Source: Phocaeicola_A sp963643925 (GTDB lineage Bacteria; Bacteroidota; Bacteroidia; Bacteroidales; Bacteroidaceae). From it: 29,400 nt of DNA. The translations under genes were made by a program, and so were the position numbers. The stretch's first letter is position 1. Each line of letters begins with the position of its first letter. The notes beneath the pieces were generated by a model. The model was not told where the DNA came from and made no database searches. It saw nothing but the letters and a program-made list of their open reading frames with translations. The stretch spans positions 1 through 29,400 of the forward strand of contig CAVINS010000044.1 of the NCBI GenBank assembly GCA_963643925.1. The letters are read 5' to 3'. Positions 16,779 through 24,442 of this stretch are shown here, piece by piece.

Positions 16779-18314
16779 CTATTTGGCGAAGCTGACCGCA
16801 CGCGTCTCGCGGATGACGGTAATCTTCACCTGACCCGGATAGGTCATCTCGTTCTGAATCTTCTGGGCTATCTCCTCGGAGAGGCTCTCGGTAGCCTTGT
16901 CGTCAATCTTGTCCGCACCGACGATGACACGCAGCTCGCGTCCTGCCTGGATGGCATACGTCTTGGTGACACCCGGATAAGAGAGAGCCAACTGCTCGAG
17001 GTCGTTCAGGCGCTTGATGTAAGCCTCCACAATCTCGCGGCGAGCACCCGGACGTGCACCGGAGATGGCGTCGCACACCTGTACGATAGGTGCTATGAGG
17101 GTCTCCATCTCCTCCTCGTCGTGGTGGGCACCGATGGCGTTGCAGATGTCCGGTTTCTCCTTGTACTTCTCGGCTATCTTCTGACCGAGCAATGCGTGCG
17201 GCAACTCGGGCTCCTCGTCGGGCACCTTACCTATATCGTGAAGCAGACCGGCACGTTTGGCTTTCTTCGGGTTCAAGCCCAGCTCAGAAGCCATCACGGC
17301 ACAGAGGTTGGCTGTCTCACGAGCATGCTGCAGCAGGTTCTGACCGTAGCTGGAGCGGTATTTCATCTTACCGATCAGGCGGATGAGTTCGGGGTGCAGA
17401 CCATGGATACCCAGGTCGATGGTGGTACGTTTACCTGTCTCCACTATCTCTTCCTCCACCTGCTTGCGGACCTTGGCCACCACCTCCTCGATGCGGGCAG
17501 GGTGGATGCGGCCGTCGGCCACCAATTGGTGCAGAGCCAGACGGGCTACCTCACGGCGTACAGGGTCGAAGGCGGAGAGGACGATAGCCTCGGGGGTGTC
17601 GTCCACCACGATCTCCACACCCGTAGCGGCCTCAAGGGCACGGATGTTGCGGCCCTCACGACCGATGATGCGGCCTTTCACCTCGTCAGAGTCGATGTGG
17701 AACACGGTGACGGAGTTCTCGATGGCCGTCTCGGTTGCCACACGCTGTATGCTTTGTATCACAATCTTCTTCGCCTCTTTGTTGGCGGTCATCTTGGCAT
17801 CGTCCATGATGTCGTTGATGTAGGATGCGGCCTGCGTCTTGGCCTCTTCCTTGAGCGACTCCACGAGGCGCTCTTTGGCCTCATCGGCAGAGAGCCCGCT
17901 GATGGCCTCCAGTTTCTCGCGCTCCTGCATCTGCATCTTCTCCAGCTCCTCCTTGCGGCGGTCGAGCATAGAGAGTTGTGCATCGTAGTTCTCCTTCAGG
18001 GTCTCCACCTCGCCACGCTTGCGCGCCACCTCTTCCTGTTTCTGGTTGAGCATCAGCTCGCGTTGCTTCAGCTTGTTCTCGGCCTGCTGGATACGCTGGT
18101 TGCGCTGGGCCACTTCTTTCTCGAGGTCTGCCTTCTTGTTGAGGAATTTCTCCTTCACCTCCAGCAGTTTGTTCTTCTTTATCACCTCAGCCTCTTCTTG
18201 CGCCTCCTTGAGGATGCTGTTGTACTTGCTCTTCATCACGTATCTGAAGAGGGTATATCCGATAGCGGCACCCACGACAGCGCATACAATTGATAGTATA
18301 ATTGTCGTCGTCAT
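16779..18314 (-). CDS. rny: Ribonuclease Y
   Basis: A membrane-anchored endoribonuclease that initiates mRNA decay. The 511-aa protein has an N-terminal transmembrane helix (residues about 4-25), a long charged coiled coil (about 30-160), a KH domain with GRIIGREGRN (about 213-222), and an HD domain with GLLHDIGKV (about 354-362) and GAHHDEEE. The C-terminal RNase Y region ends in MTYPGQVKITVIRETRAVSFAK-like sequence typical of the family. It is the first gene of the rny-rpe-comEC run, and a nested hairpin followed by a U-run ends 19 nt upstream of the ATG. It could be read through from zapA or have its own start. Confidence 0.96.
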   Translation of the reverse strand: MTTTIILSIVCAVVGAAIGYTLFRYVMKSKYNSILKEAQEEAEVIKKNKLLEVKEKFLNKKADLEKEVAQRNQRIQQAENKLKQRELMLNQKQEEVARKRGEVETLKENYDAQLSMLDRRKEELEKMQMQEREKLEAISGLSADEAKERLVESLKEEAKTQAASYINDIMDDAKMTANKEAKKIVIQSIQRVATETAIENSVTVFHIDSDEVKGRIIGREGRNIRALEAATGVEIVVDDTPEAIVLSAFDPVRREVARLALHQLVADGRIHPARIEEVVAKVRKQVEEEIVETGKRTTIDLGIHGLHPELIRLIGKMKYRSSYGQNLLQHARETANLCAVMASELGLNPKKAKRAGLLHDIGKVPDEEPELPHALLGQKIAEKYKEKPDICNAIGAHHDEEEMETLIAPIVQVCDAISGARPGARREIVEAYIKRLNDLEQLALSYPGVTKTYAIQAGRELRVIVGADKIDDKATESLSEEIAQKIQNEMTYPGQVKITVIRETRAVSFAK

Positions 18315-18332
18315 TACTATAATTTATATATT

Positions 18333-18391
18333 AAAAAAAACGCATCACTTCTCTCCGGGGAACACTTCTCCCCGAAACAAAAGCAATGCGT
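18333..18391 (-). terminator. Nested hairpin plus U-run between zapA and rny
   Basis: Read on the minus strand: outer stem ACGCAT (18391-18386) pairs with ATGCGT (18345-18340), enclosing a perfect inner hairpin CGGGGA (18374-18369) / TCCCCG (18361-18356) with a 7-nt loop. A run of eight T follows at 18340-18333. The form is that of an intrinsic terminator after zapA or an attenuator in the rny leader. A short structured RNA is an alternative. Confidence 0.65.
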
Positions 18392-18424
18392 GATACTCCA
18401 CTTAATAAAATAACCTGTAAACTC

Positions 18425-18733
18425 CTACGCCTCTTCCTCGTCGAACAGCTCCTTCAATTCCGTATTGTAGGACTGTATCCGTTTCGTAAAAGGTGTCGTA
18501 TCGTTGCGGTCCTCCAGACTGAGGGCTCGGAAGGCAAAGTCGATGGTCACCATCGCCAGTATTGCCCCGTCGTTCACCGAGTCGCTCGAGAAATGCGACC
18601 GATACGTATTCAGTTTATCATTGATCTGCTTCGCTGCCTTACGGTAGAGCTCCTCCTCCTTCTCGGAGGTGATTCGCATCGGGAGCACCATGTCGGCTAT
18701 CCGCAGAGTTATCTTTCTTCCGTTGCTGTCCAT
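18425..18733 (-). CDS. zapA: Cell division protein ZapA
   Basis: A 102-aa protein matching the ZapA family, which bundles FtsZ filaments at the division ring. The N-terminal beta-rich head (GRKITLRIADMVLPMRI) is followed by the characteristic ITSEKEEELYRKAAKQINDKLNTY helix start and an amphipathic coiled coil to the C-terminus. Length matches ZapA (about 95-110 aa). The gene follows a small coiled-coil gene after 24 nt, suggesting a two-gene division unit. Confidence 0.88.
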   Translation of the reverse strand: MDSNGRKITLRIADMVLPMRITSEKEEELYRKAAKQINDKLNTYRSHFSSDSVNDGAILAMVTIDFAFRALSLEDRNDTTPFTKRIQSYNTELKELFDEEEA

Positions 18734-18757
18734 AACGCATCTGTTTTATCCACGTCC

Positions 18758-19051
18758 TTACGCATTCAATAAAGCGATGCACTTATCGACTTCACGCACA
18801 AGCCTCGATATTTTCATTTTCGCATCTTTGGCTTCTTCGTCATTGATACTGACAACTTTCGCCAACTTCAGATTGGCATACTTGGCTTCCAATATCCGAT
18901 AGCTCTGTTGCAGGCCCTCTATGGTCCTGTCCCTTTGGCTGATAGTGTTTTTCAAGGTCTCGTTCTTCTGCTTCAAACGGTCATATTTGTAGAGCAGCAG
19001 ACGGAACTGAGCATCAAAGGTGTCGAGCAAATTTTCTTCTTCCGCAATCAT
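18758..19051 (-). CDS. Small coiled-coil protein upstream of zapA
   Basis: A 97-aa protein, nearly all helical, with heptad-like repeats (FRLLLYKYDRLKQKNETLK, RDRTIEGLQQSYRILEAKYA). It has no signal peptide, membrane helix or catalytic motif. It is not recognisable as a named family by eye, but short coiled-coil genes just upstream of zapA are common in Bacteroidota (recollection). Its position and form invite comparison with ZapB, the coiled-coil partner of ZapA in proteobacteria, though no homology is claimed. The pair is probably co-transcribed (24-nt gap). Confidence 0.78.
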   Translation of the reverse strand: MIAEEENLLDTFDAQFRLLLYKYDRLKQKNETLKNTISQRDRTIEGLQQSYRILEAKYANLKLAKVVSINDEEAKDAKMKISRLVREVDKCIALLNA

Positions 19052-19069
19052 GCCAAACTAATTTGTAGA

Positions 19070-19077
19070 CAAAAATA
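19070..19077 (-). promoter_or_regulatory. Candidate -7 element of the coiled-coil-zapA unit
   Basis: Minus strand TATTTTTG fits TAnnTTTG and lies 18 nt before the ATG at 19051. The upstream -33 is not convincing (a TTTG occurs only 24 nt away), and the region is A/T-rich, so chance is possible. Confidence 0.35.
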
Positions 19078-19139
19078 GGTTATTAGTTTGAGACGGAAAA
19101 GCAAAAAGCAAAAAAAATTAAGAGACAAGGGCAAAATAG

Positions 19140-19769
19140 TTAATCCTCGTCCTTTGGTTTGGGTTCTTTCTTGGCCAAGAGCACAATGTTGTAGACATAT
19201 TCGGTCATCCACTTGGGCGAATAGCCGAGGGCATGCTGATACTTGCGGATGTTGACGCAGGTCTTGCGCACAGCATCGTCTTTCCAGTCGGTGCGCACGA
19301 GTATGTCGTTGATTGTCTTCTCGGTAAGGTTGTAGAGGACTTTCTTGAAGACGCTGGGCATGCGGAACTTCCACTTCATGAGGTTGCCGATGAGCATCAT
19401 CAAGTCCTGACTGAAGCCCTGGAACATGTAGAAGTAGTTCTTCACGTCGTTCACATTGCGACAGTTTTTCTTGATGGAGAGATCCACCTCCTTGAAGAAG
19501 TCATCGCTCAGACCGTAGATTTGCGAGAGCATCTTCTTGCAGCGGCTCTTCTCTGCCAGTCCGAGCTTATTGTTCTGGGTAGGCACTTTCAGAGTGCGTT
19601 TGAACACGGCCATATCGGGCAAGAAAGCCAGGTTGGTGATGCCCAGATTAGCGGCCATGACGGCTTGGTAGTAGACACGGATGAGGGTCATGAAGTCTTC
19701 CATGCCGGCCACGCGGCCTACCTCTTCGTCCTCTTCTTTCTTCTTTTTGAATATATCGAATAATCCCAT
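19140..19769 (-). CDS. Conserved-looking cytoplasmic protein of unknown function
   Basis: A 209-aa protein I do not recognise. It starts MGLFDIFKKKKEEDEE, a short amphipathic, highly charged N-terminus, and continues as a largely helical protein with many Lys/Met/Phe residues (KNCRNVNDVKNYFYMFQGF, MMLIGNLMKWKFRMPSVF, NIRKYQHALGYSPKWMTEY) and a KEEPKPKDED-like acidic tail. There is no signal peptide or obvious membrane helix. Three Cys residues lie in unremarkable contexts. A good -7 element upstream and normal codon use support a real gene. It stands 88 nt upstream of the coiled-coil-zapA pair on the same strand. Confidence 0.8.
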   Translation of the reverse strand: MGLFDIFKKKKEEDEEVGRVAGMEDFMTLIRVYYQAVMAANLGITNLAFLPDMAVFKRTLKVPTQNNKLGLAEKSRCKKMLSQIYGLSDDFFKEVDLSIKKNCRNVNDVKNYFYMFQGFSQDLMMLIGNLMKWKFRMPSVFKKVLYNLTEKTINDILVRTDWKDDAVRKTCVNIRKYQHALGYSPKWMTEYVYNIVLLAKKEPKPKDED

Positions 19770-19809
19770 TTTTATTTGTTTTAGTATATACGTATTTTCA
19801 GAAACTCCG

Positions 19810-19840
19810 CAAAAATACGTTTTTCAATAAAAGCAGCCAA
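19810..19840 (-). promoter_or_regulatory. Promoter of the unknown 209-aa gene
   Basis: Minus strand TATTTTTG (19817-19810) matches the -7 element, with TTGG (19840-19837) 19 nt upstream as an imperfect -33. The ATG at 19769 is about 40 nt downstream. Confidence 0.5.
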
Positions 19841-19896
19841 CAAAATCGCCGTTTATTTGCATCGGGGGATGAGTTTCGCCAGCAAAACAGACAGCA

Positions 19897-20021
19897 ACGT
19901 TGAAGGCTTAAGGACGTTGAAGGTTTTGTGTTTTAGGTTTTGTGTTACATTACCACTTGACTATTTCGAAGAACGAGAGGTAAAGGATGAGGGAGCCGTT
20001 GAAGGTTTTGTGTTTTAGGTT
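19897..20021. repeat. Direct repeats in the intergenic region
   Basis: A 25-bp sequence beginning CGTTGAAGGTTTTGTG and ending TTTTAGGTT occurs perfectly at 19915-19939 and 19997-20021. Its first part, ACGTTGAAGG, also occurs at 19897-19906. Both copies lie in plus orientation just before the palindrome array. Confidence 0.85.
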
Positions 20022-20093
20022 GGAAGACAAAAGACGTAGGAGATTTAGTTTCATACATTATAAAACAGAAGACCGCTTTCATCCGTTAGCGGG

Positions 20094-20203
20094 ACAATCG
20101 TTCGCGAAGCCCAAGACAATCGATTGTATCGGCAAAAACAATCGATTGTATAAGCTGAAACAATCGATTGTATAGCCCCAAACAAAGCATTGTCTTTTGA
20201 CAG
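20094..20203. repeat. 22-bp-period array of ACAATCGATTGT palindromes
   Basis: The perfect 12-bp palindrome ACAATCGATTGT occurs at 20116, 20138 and 20160, exactly 22 bp apart. A degenerate copy in the same register at 20182 reads ACAAAGCATTGT, and a half copy at 20094 reads ACAATCGTTCGC, where an 8-bp palindrome TTCGCGAA takes over. The 10-bp spacers are related (ATCGGCAAAA, ATAAGCTGAA, ATAGCCCCAA). The array lies between the unknown 209-aa gene and the terminator of the EF-G paralog. A 62-codon open frame (19987-20175) across it is not credible as a gene. Confidence 0.9.
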
Positions 20204-20233
20204 GCGACCCCACAGACACTGAGACACCAAGAG

Positions 20234-20276
20234 AAAAGCCACGGCTTTCTCCATAGGAAGGAGCACCGTGGCTTTT
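20234..20276 (-). terminator. Terminator of the EF-G paralog gene
   Basis: AAAAGCCACGG (20234-20244) and CCGTGGCTTTT (20266-20276) are perfect 11-bp inverted repeats around a 21-nt loop that itself contains CTCC/GGAG. It lies 21 nt past the minus-strand stop at 20298, and the T-rich arm serves as the U-tract in that orientation. The symmetry also allows plus-strand function. Confidence 0.8.
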
Positions 20277-20297
20277 CAACTATCCATAGCACTACTA

Positions 20298-22457
20298 TTA
20301 TTCGTCTTTAGCTTGCTTGGCCTCAAACTCCTTGATGAGTTTCTCCTGAACATCCGTCGGAACGAGCTCGTAGCTAGCGAACTTCATGATGAAGGAAGCG
20401 CGTCCACCGGTGAGCGAGCTCAACGCTGTGGAGTACGACGACATCTCCTTCAAAGGCACCTTGGCAGAGAGTTTCTCGTAACCGTTCTCGCTGCTCATGC
20501 CCATAATCATGGCACGACGTCCCTGCAGGTCGCCCATCACATCGCCCATCTTGTCACTCGGCACGAAGACCTCCACATCGTAGATAGGCTCCAGAATCTT
20601 CGGACCGGCATTCTTGAAGGCCTCGCTGAAGGCGTTGCGTCCTGCCAGCATGAAGGAGATTTCGTTGGAGTCCACCGGGTGCATCTTGCCGTCGTAGACG
20701 ATGACACGCACGTCGCGGGCATAGGAGCCGGTGAGCGGACCTTGTTCCATGCGGCCCATGATGCCCTTCAGGATGGCCGGCATGAAGCGCGCGTCGATGG
20801 AGCCGCCGACGATACTGTTGACAAACACCAGTTTGCCGCCCCACTCCAAAGGAATCTCTTCGGTTCCCTTCACGTTGATCTTGAACTCCTGACCGTTGAA
20901 CTTATAGACATCCGGTGCGGGCATTCCCTCGTAGTAAGGCTCCACGATGAGGTGTACCTCGCCGAACTGACCTGCGCCGCCGGACTGTTTCTTGTGGCGA
21001 TAGTCCGCACGGGCCGCCTTGGTGATGGTCTCGCGGTAAGGTATCTTGGGTTCCTCGTACTTGATCTGCAGTTTCTCGTTGTTCTCCAAGCGCCACTTCA
21101 GCGTGCGCAGATGGAACTCGCCCTGGCCGTGAACGATGGTCTGGCGCAGCTCTTTGGACTGTTCCACCACCCATGTGGGGTCTTCCTCACGCATGCGGTT
21201 CAGCACTGCCATCATCTTTTCCGTCTCGGCCTCGTTCACCGGTTTGATGGCGCGCGAATACTTCGGATTGGGATATTTGATGAAGTTGAAGCGGTTCTCG
21301 GCATCCTTTCCGTTGAGGGTGTTGCCGGTGTGGACGTCTTTCAGTTTCACCGTGCAGCCGATGTCACCCGCCCTCAGTTCCTCCACTTTGATGCGGTTGG
21401 CACCGGCGCAGACGTAGAGCTGTGCGATGCGCTCCTTCGAGCCACGGTCGGCATTGCCGAGGTCGTCGCCCTCGTGCACGATTCCGCTCATCACCTTGAA
21501 GTACTGAACGTCGCCAATGTGCGGCTCTACGGCCGTCTTGAAGAAATAGAGCGAGGTAGGTCCGTTGGAGTCGGGTTCCACCACCTCACCGCGTGTATTG
21601 TGTACCTTCGGCATCTCCGAGACGAAAGGCACCACATTGCCCAGAAACTCCATCAAGCGGCGCACGCCCATGTCCTTGCCTGCGCATACGCAGAACACGG
21701 GGAACATGCCTCTGGATGCCAGTCCCTTGCGGATACCTTCGCGCATCTCGTCTTCCGTCAGCGAATCTTTTTCGAAGAATTTTTCCATCAGCCCCTCGTC
21801 GTGCTCGGCGGCTGCTTCTATCAGGGTCTTGTTCCATTCCTTTGCTTTCTCCATCTCTTCGGCCGGGATGTCCTCTATCGTCGGCTGTCCGCCGTCCGGT
21901 CCCCAAGAGTATTTTTTCATCAACAGCACATCTATCAACGAGTTGAATCCCGGGCCTGTGGCCAGCGGGTATTGCACGGGAACCACCTTCGAGCCGTAGA
22001 TGCTCTTCAGCTGTTCCAGCACGTGATCATAGTCGCACTTCTCATTGTCGAGTTGGTTCACCAGGAAGATGACCGGCTTGCCCAGTTTCTCGGTGTAGCG
22101 GAAGTGGTTTTGGGTGCCCACCTCGGGGCCGTATTGTCCGTTGAGCAGCAGGATGGCCGTGTCGGTCACGTTGAGTGCCGTGATGGCCGCGCCTACGAAG
22201 TCGTCGCTACCCGGACAGTCGATGATATTCAGTTTCTTACCATTCCATTCCACATGGAAGACTGTAGAGAATACCGAATAGCCGTATTCCTGCTCTACAG
22301 GGAAATAATCACTAACAGTATTTTTGGCCGTAATGCGTCCGCGACGTTTTATAATACCACTCTCATAGAGCAAAGCCTCTGTGAGGGTGGTTTTACCCGA
22401 GCCATCATTGCCTAACAACGCAATGTTTTTGATTTCATTTGTCTGATATACTTTCAT
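20298..22457 (-). CDS. fusA2: Elongation factor G paralog (EF-G2 type) with an altered GTPase centre
   Basis: A 719-aa full-length EF-G: G domain (1 to about 260), domain II, III, IV and V, with the usual ending PLKEMSSYSTALSSLTGGRASF. The G motifs are atypical. G1 GNDGSGKTT (16-24) is intact in shape. Switch I reads VEQEYGYSV (54-62) instead of EQERGITI, so the conserved Thr is missing. G3 reads DCPGSDDF (80-87), with Ser84 in place of the catalytic His of DTPGH. G4 reads NQLD (134-137) instead of NKxD. These changes predict little or no GTP hydrolysis. A Bacteroides thetaiotaomicron paralog, EF-G2, has been reported to support translation without GTPase activity and to matter for gut colonisation; this gene is probably its orthologue. 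The normal fusA should sit elsewhere, in the str operon. A tetracycline ribosomal-protection protein is less likely by sequence. Confidence 0.88.
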   Translation of the reverse strand: MKVYQTNEIKNIALLGNDGSGKTTLTEALLYESGIIKRRGRITAKNTVSDYFPVEQEYGYSVFSTVFHVEWNGKKLNIIDCPGSDDFVGAAITALNVTDTAILLLNGQYGPEVGTQNHFRYTEKLGKPVIFLVNQLDNEKCDYDHVLEQLKSIYGSKVVPVQYPLATGPGFNSLIDVLLMKKYSWGPDGGQPTIEDIPAEEMEKAKEWNKTLIEAAAEHDEGLMEKFFEKDSLTEDEMREGIRKGLASRGMFPVFCVCAGKDMGVRRLMEFLGNVVPFVSEMPKVHNTRGEVVEPDSNGPTSLYFFKTAVEPHIGDVQYFKVMSGIVHEGDDLGNADRGSKERIAQLYVCAGANRIKVEELRAGDIGCTVKLKDVHTGNTLNGKDAENRFNFIKYPNPKYSRAIKPVNEAETEKMMAVLNRMREEDPTWVVEQSKELRQTIVHGQGEFHLRTLKWRLENNEKLQIKYEEPKIPYRETITKAARADYRHKKQSGGAGQFGEVHLIVEPYYEGMPAPDVYKFNGQEFKINVKGTEEIPLEWGGKLVFVNSIVGGSIDARFMPAILKGIMGRMEQGPLTGSYARDVRVIVYDGKMHPVDSNEISFMLAGRNAFSEAFKNAGPKILEPIYDVEVFVPSDKMGDVMGDLQGRRAMIMGMSSENGYEKLSAKVPLKEMSSYSTALSSLTGGRASFIMKFASYELVPTDVQEKLIKEFEAKQAKDE

Positions 22458-22522
22458 GGTCTGTTAAGATTAAGAAGTTAACATTTGCATGTCCGAAAAC
22501 ACGCCTTTTCTTTAACGCGATG

Positions 22523-22553
22523 CAAAATATACATTATTATCTTCGCATCCAAC
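22523..22553 (-). promoter_or_regulatory. Candidate promoter of the EF-G paralog
   Basis: Minus strand ATATTTTG (22530-22523) is an imperfect -7 element, with GTTG (22553-22550) 19 nt upstream as an imperfect -33. The leader to the ATG at 22457 would be about 60 nt. A weak promoter would fit a gene that needs an activator; the reported control of EF-G2 by the carbon-starvation regulator Cur in B. thetaiotaomicron would be consistent, but no site was identified. Confidence 0.35.
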
Positions 22554-22723
22554 TTTTTACGCTCTGTTTCTAAACTATGTTTTACAGCATTACGTCACCG
22601 AAGGGGCACTCCGGCACCTCATTCCGTCCCTTAATACCTTATTATATATAGGAGAGTACATCTTCATCGCAACCCGAAGCCCTCCCCACCGCAGAACGGG
22701 AAAACAATATTTCATCCGAAGGT

Positions 22724-22754
22724 TTGCTCATGTGGAACAGGCTCGCTATCTTTG
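22724..22754 (+). promoter_or_regulatory. Promoter of the GH28 gene
   Basis: TTTG (22724-22727), 19 nt, then TATCTTTG (22747-22754): a full consensus match. The start would be near 22761, about 60 nt before the ATG at 22821. Confidence 0.78.
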
Positions 22755-22820
22755 CTGCGACGCAAAAGCGACAGTCTATAAAATCGAGAGACCTTTAACA
22801 CTAAACACAAACTTTGAAAC

Positions 22821-24263
22821 ATGAAAAAGACAGTTATCTTAGGAGCTCTGTTGGCGACCTTCGGCTTTGCCAACGCGCAGCAGGTGATGGACGAAGCCTT
22901 TGAGCAGGCGGACCGAATCGTACAGTCCATCCGGAAGACCGAATTTCCAAAACAGACATTCAACATTACCGAGTACGGTGCCGTGGCAGGCGACTCGTCG
23001 AAACTCTGCCACGAGGCCATCGACCTGGCTATCCTGGCCTGCACACAGGCGGGAGGCGGCACGGTGGTGATTCCGCAAGGTGTGTTCTACACAGGTCCCA
23101 TCACGCTGAAGAGCAATGTGAACCTGCACCTCGAGGAGGGCGCCACACTGAAGTTCACTACGGACCAATCGTACTACTTTCCGCCCGTCATCACCCGTTG
23201 GGAAGGGGTGGACTGCTACAACGCCCATCCGCTGATCTACGCCTACGGCGAGACGAACATCGCCATCACCGGCAAGGGAACGATAGACGGACAGGGATCG
23301 CCCGAGCACTGGTGGTACATGAAAGGCCGTAAGGAACACGGATGGAAACCGGGAATGCTGTCGCAAGGCGACGGCGGGCGCGACCGCCTGCTGGGCTATG
23401 CCGAGACGTTCACCCCGATAGACCGACGCATCATGCGGCCGGAGGACGGGTTGCGCCCACCGCTCATCAACGTGTTCCGTTGCAACACGGTGCTGATAGA
23501 GGGCGTGACGCTGAAGGACTCCCCCTTCTGGGTGATTCACCCGCTGTTCTGCACCAACCTGATTGTGCGTGGCGTCACCATCGACGGCATCGGCCCCAAC
23601 AACGACGGATGCGACCCGGAGTCGTGCAAGAACGTGCTCATCGAGGGATGCACCTTCAACACGGGCGACGACTGCATCGCCATCAAGTCGGGACGTAACG
23701 CCGACGGACGACGTTGGAACGTGCCGAGCGAGAACATCGTGGTGCGCAACTGCAAGATGGCCAACGGACACGGTGGCGTGGTGATAGGCAGCGAGATATC
23801 GGGCGGCTACCGCAACCTCTACGTGGAGAACTGCGAGATGGACAGTCCGCAGCTGGACCGCGTGATACGCATCAAGACCAGCACCTGCCGCGGCGGCGTC
23901 ATCGAGAACCTCTACGTGCGCAACATCAAGGTGGGACAGTGCAACGAGGCGGTGATGCGCATCAACCTGCAATACGAGGCGAAGGAGAAGTGCGACCACA
24001 GCTTCCCGCCGACAGTGCGCAACGTCTACGTGCAGAACGTGACCTGTCAGAAGAGCAAGTTCGGCGTGCTCATCAACGGCCTGGACGAGGATGACAACAT
24101 CTACAACATCAACCTCAGCGACTGCACCTTCAACAACGTTGCCAGCGGCGGCAACCAGATAACCGGCCTGACGCACGACGTCCGCTTCAGCAACCTGAAG
24201 ATCAACGGAAAGACAGTGAAGAAGGCAAAGTCCGACGCAAAGGCCTCGTTCGAGAAGTTCTAA
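22821..24263 (+). CDS. Secreted glycoside hydrolase family 28 (polygalacturonase-like)
   Basis: A 480-aa exported enzyme of the pectin-degrading GH28 family. It has a signal peptide (MKKTVILGALLATFGFANAQ), a conserved N-terminal segment FNITEYGAVAGD typical of exo-acting family members, and a right-handed beta-helix. All catalytic motifs are present: NNDGCD (261-265, Asp262), TGDDC (281-285, Asp283 and Asp284), GHGG (316-319, His317) and RIK (350-352). The residues around NND differ slightly from the fungal NTD. The Q at the predicted cleavage site suggests periplasmic location; no lipobox is seen. It has its own strong promoter and terminator and stands alone, without a SusC/D pair, sensor or other pectin enzymes beside it. 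Substrate could be homogalacturonan oligomers or rhamnogalacturonan. Confidence 0.93.
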   Translation: MKKTVILGALLATFGFANAQQVMDEAFEQADRIVQSIRKTEFPKQTFNITEYGAVAGDSSKLCHEAIDLAILACTQAGGGTVVIPQGVFYTGPITLKSNVNLHLEEGATLKFTTDQSYYFPPVITRWEGVDCYNAHPLIYAYGETNIAITGKGTIDGQGSPEHWWYMKGRKEHGWKPGMLSQGDGGRDRLLGYAETFTPIDRRIMRPEDGLRPPLINVFRCNTVLIEGVTLKDSPFWVIHPLFCTNLIVRGVTIDGIGPNNDGCDPESCKNVLIEGCTFNTGDDCIAIKSGRNADGRRWNVPSENIVVRNCKMANGHGGVVIGSEISGGYRNLYVENCEMDSPQLDRVIRIKTSTCRGGVIENLYVRNIKVGQCNEAVMRINLQYEAKEKCDHSFPPTVRNVYVQNVTCQKSKFGVLINGLDEDDNIYNINLSDCTFNNVASGGNQITGLTHDVRFSNLKINGKTVKKAKSDAKASFEKF

Positions 24264-24442
24264 GGACAGCTCTCCAGGGAGCCAGCACCCCCTCACCGGA
24301 CTTGAAGCCATCCCCCTTTCGGGATACGTTTTAAGTCCACTGAGTTCCAGGCACAAAGAACCGGTCGTCCGCTTCACGAGGGAGCGACAGACAACCTCAC
24401 AAGACAAAAGCTCTCCCCTTTCGGGATGTCTTCAACAATATT

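Noticed and set aside
16056..18293. A 745-codon open frame on the plus strand
   Set aside because: It lies antisense to rpe and rny, which have complete, well-known domains; its own translation is His/Leu/Val-rich without any recognisable family. It is a GC-driven shadow.
18333..18391. 6S RNA gene next to zapA
   Set aside because: 6S RNA lies near zapA in some bacteria, but the gap here is only about 110 nt and the structure is a compact nested hairpin with a U-run, too short for the usual 6S form.
19987..20175. A 62-aa protein across the palindrome array
   Set aside because: Its C-terminal half is simply the translated repeat, its N-terminal part overlaps a direct repeat, and no promoter or start context supports it.
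20094..20203. CRISPR array
   Set aside because: The repeat unit is 22 bp in total with only 10-bp related spacers, the repeats are palindromes with no unique spacer-length DNA between, and no cas gene is near.
20268..22415. A 715-codon open frame on the plus strand
   Set aside because: Antisense to the EF-G paralog, no domain, composition typical of a reverse-strand shadow.
22839..24407. A 522-codon open frame on the minus strand
   Set aside because: Antisense to the GH28 gene, whose catalytic motifs are complete.
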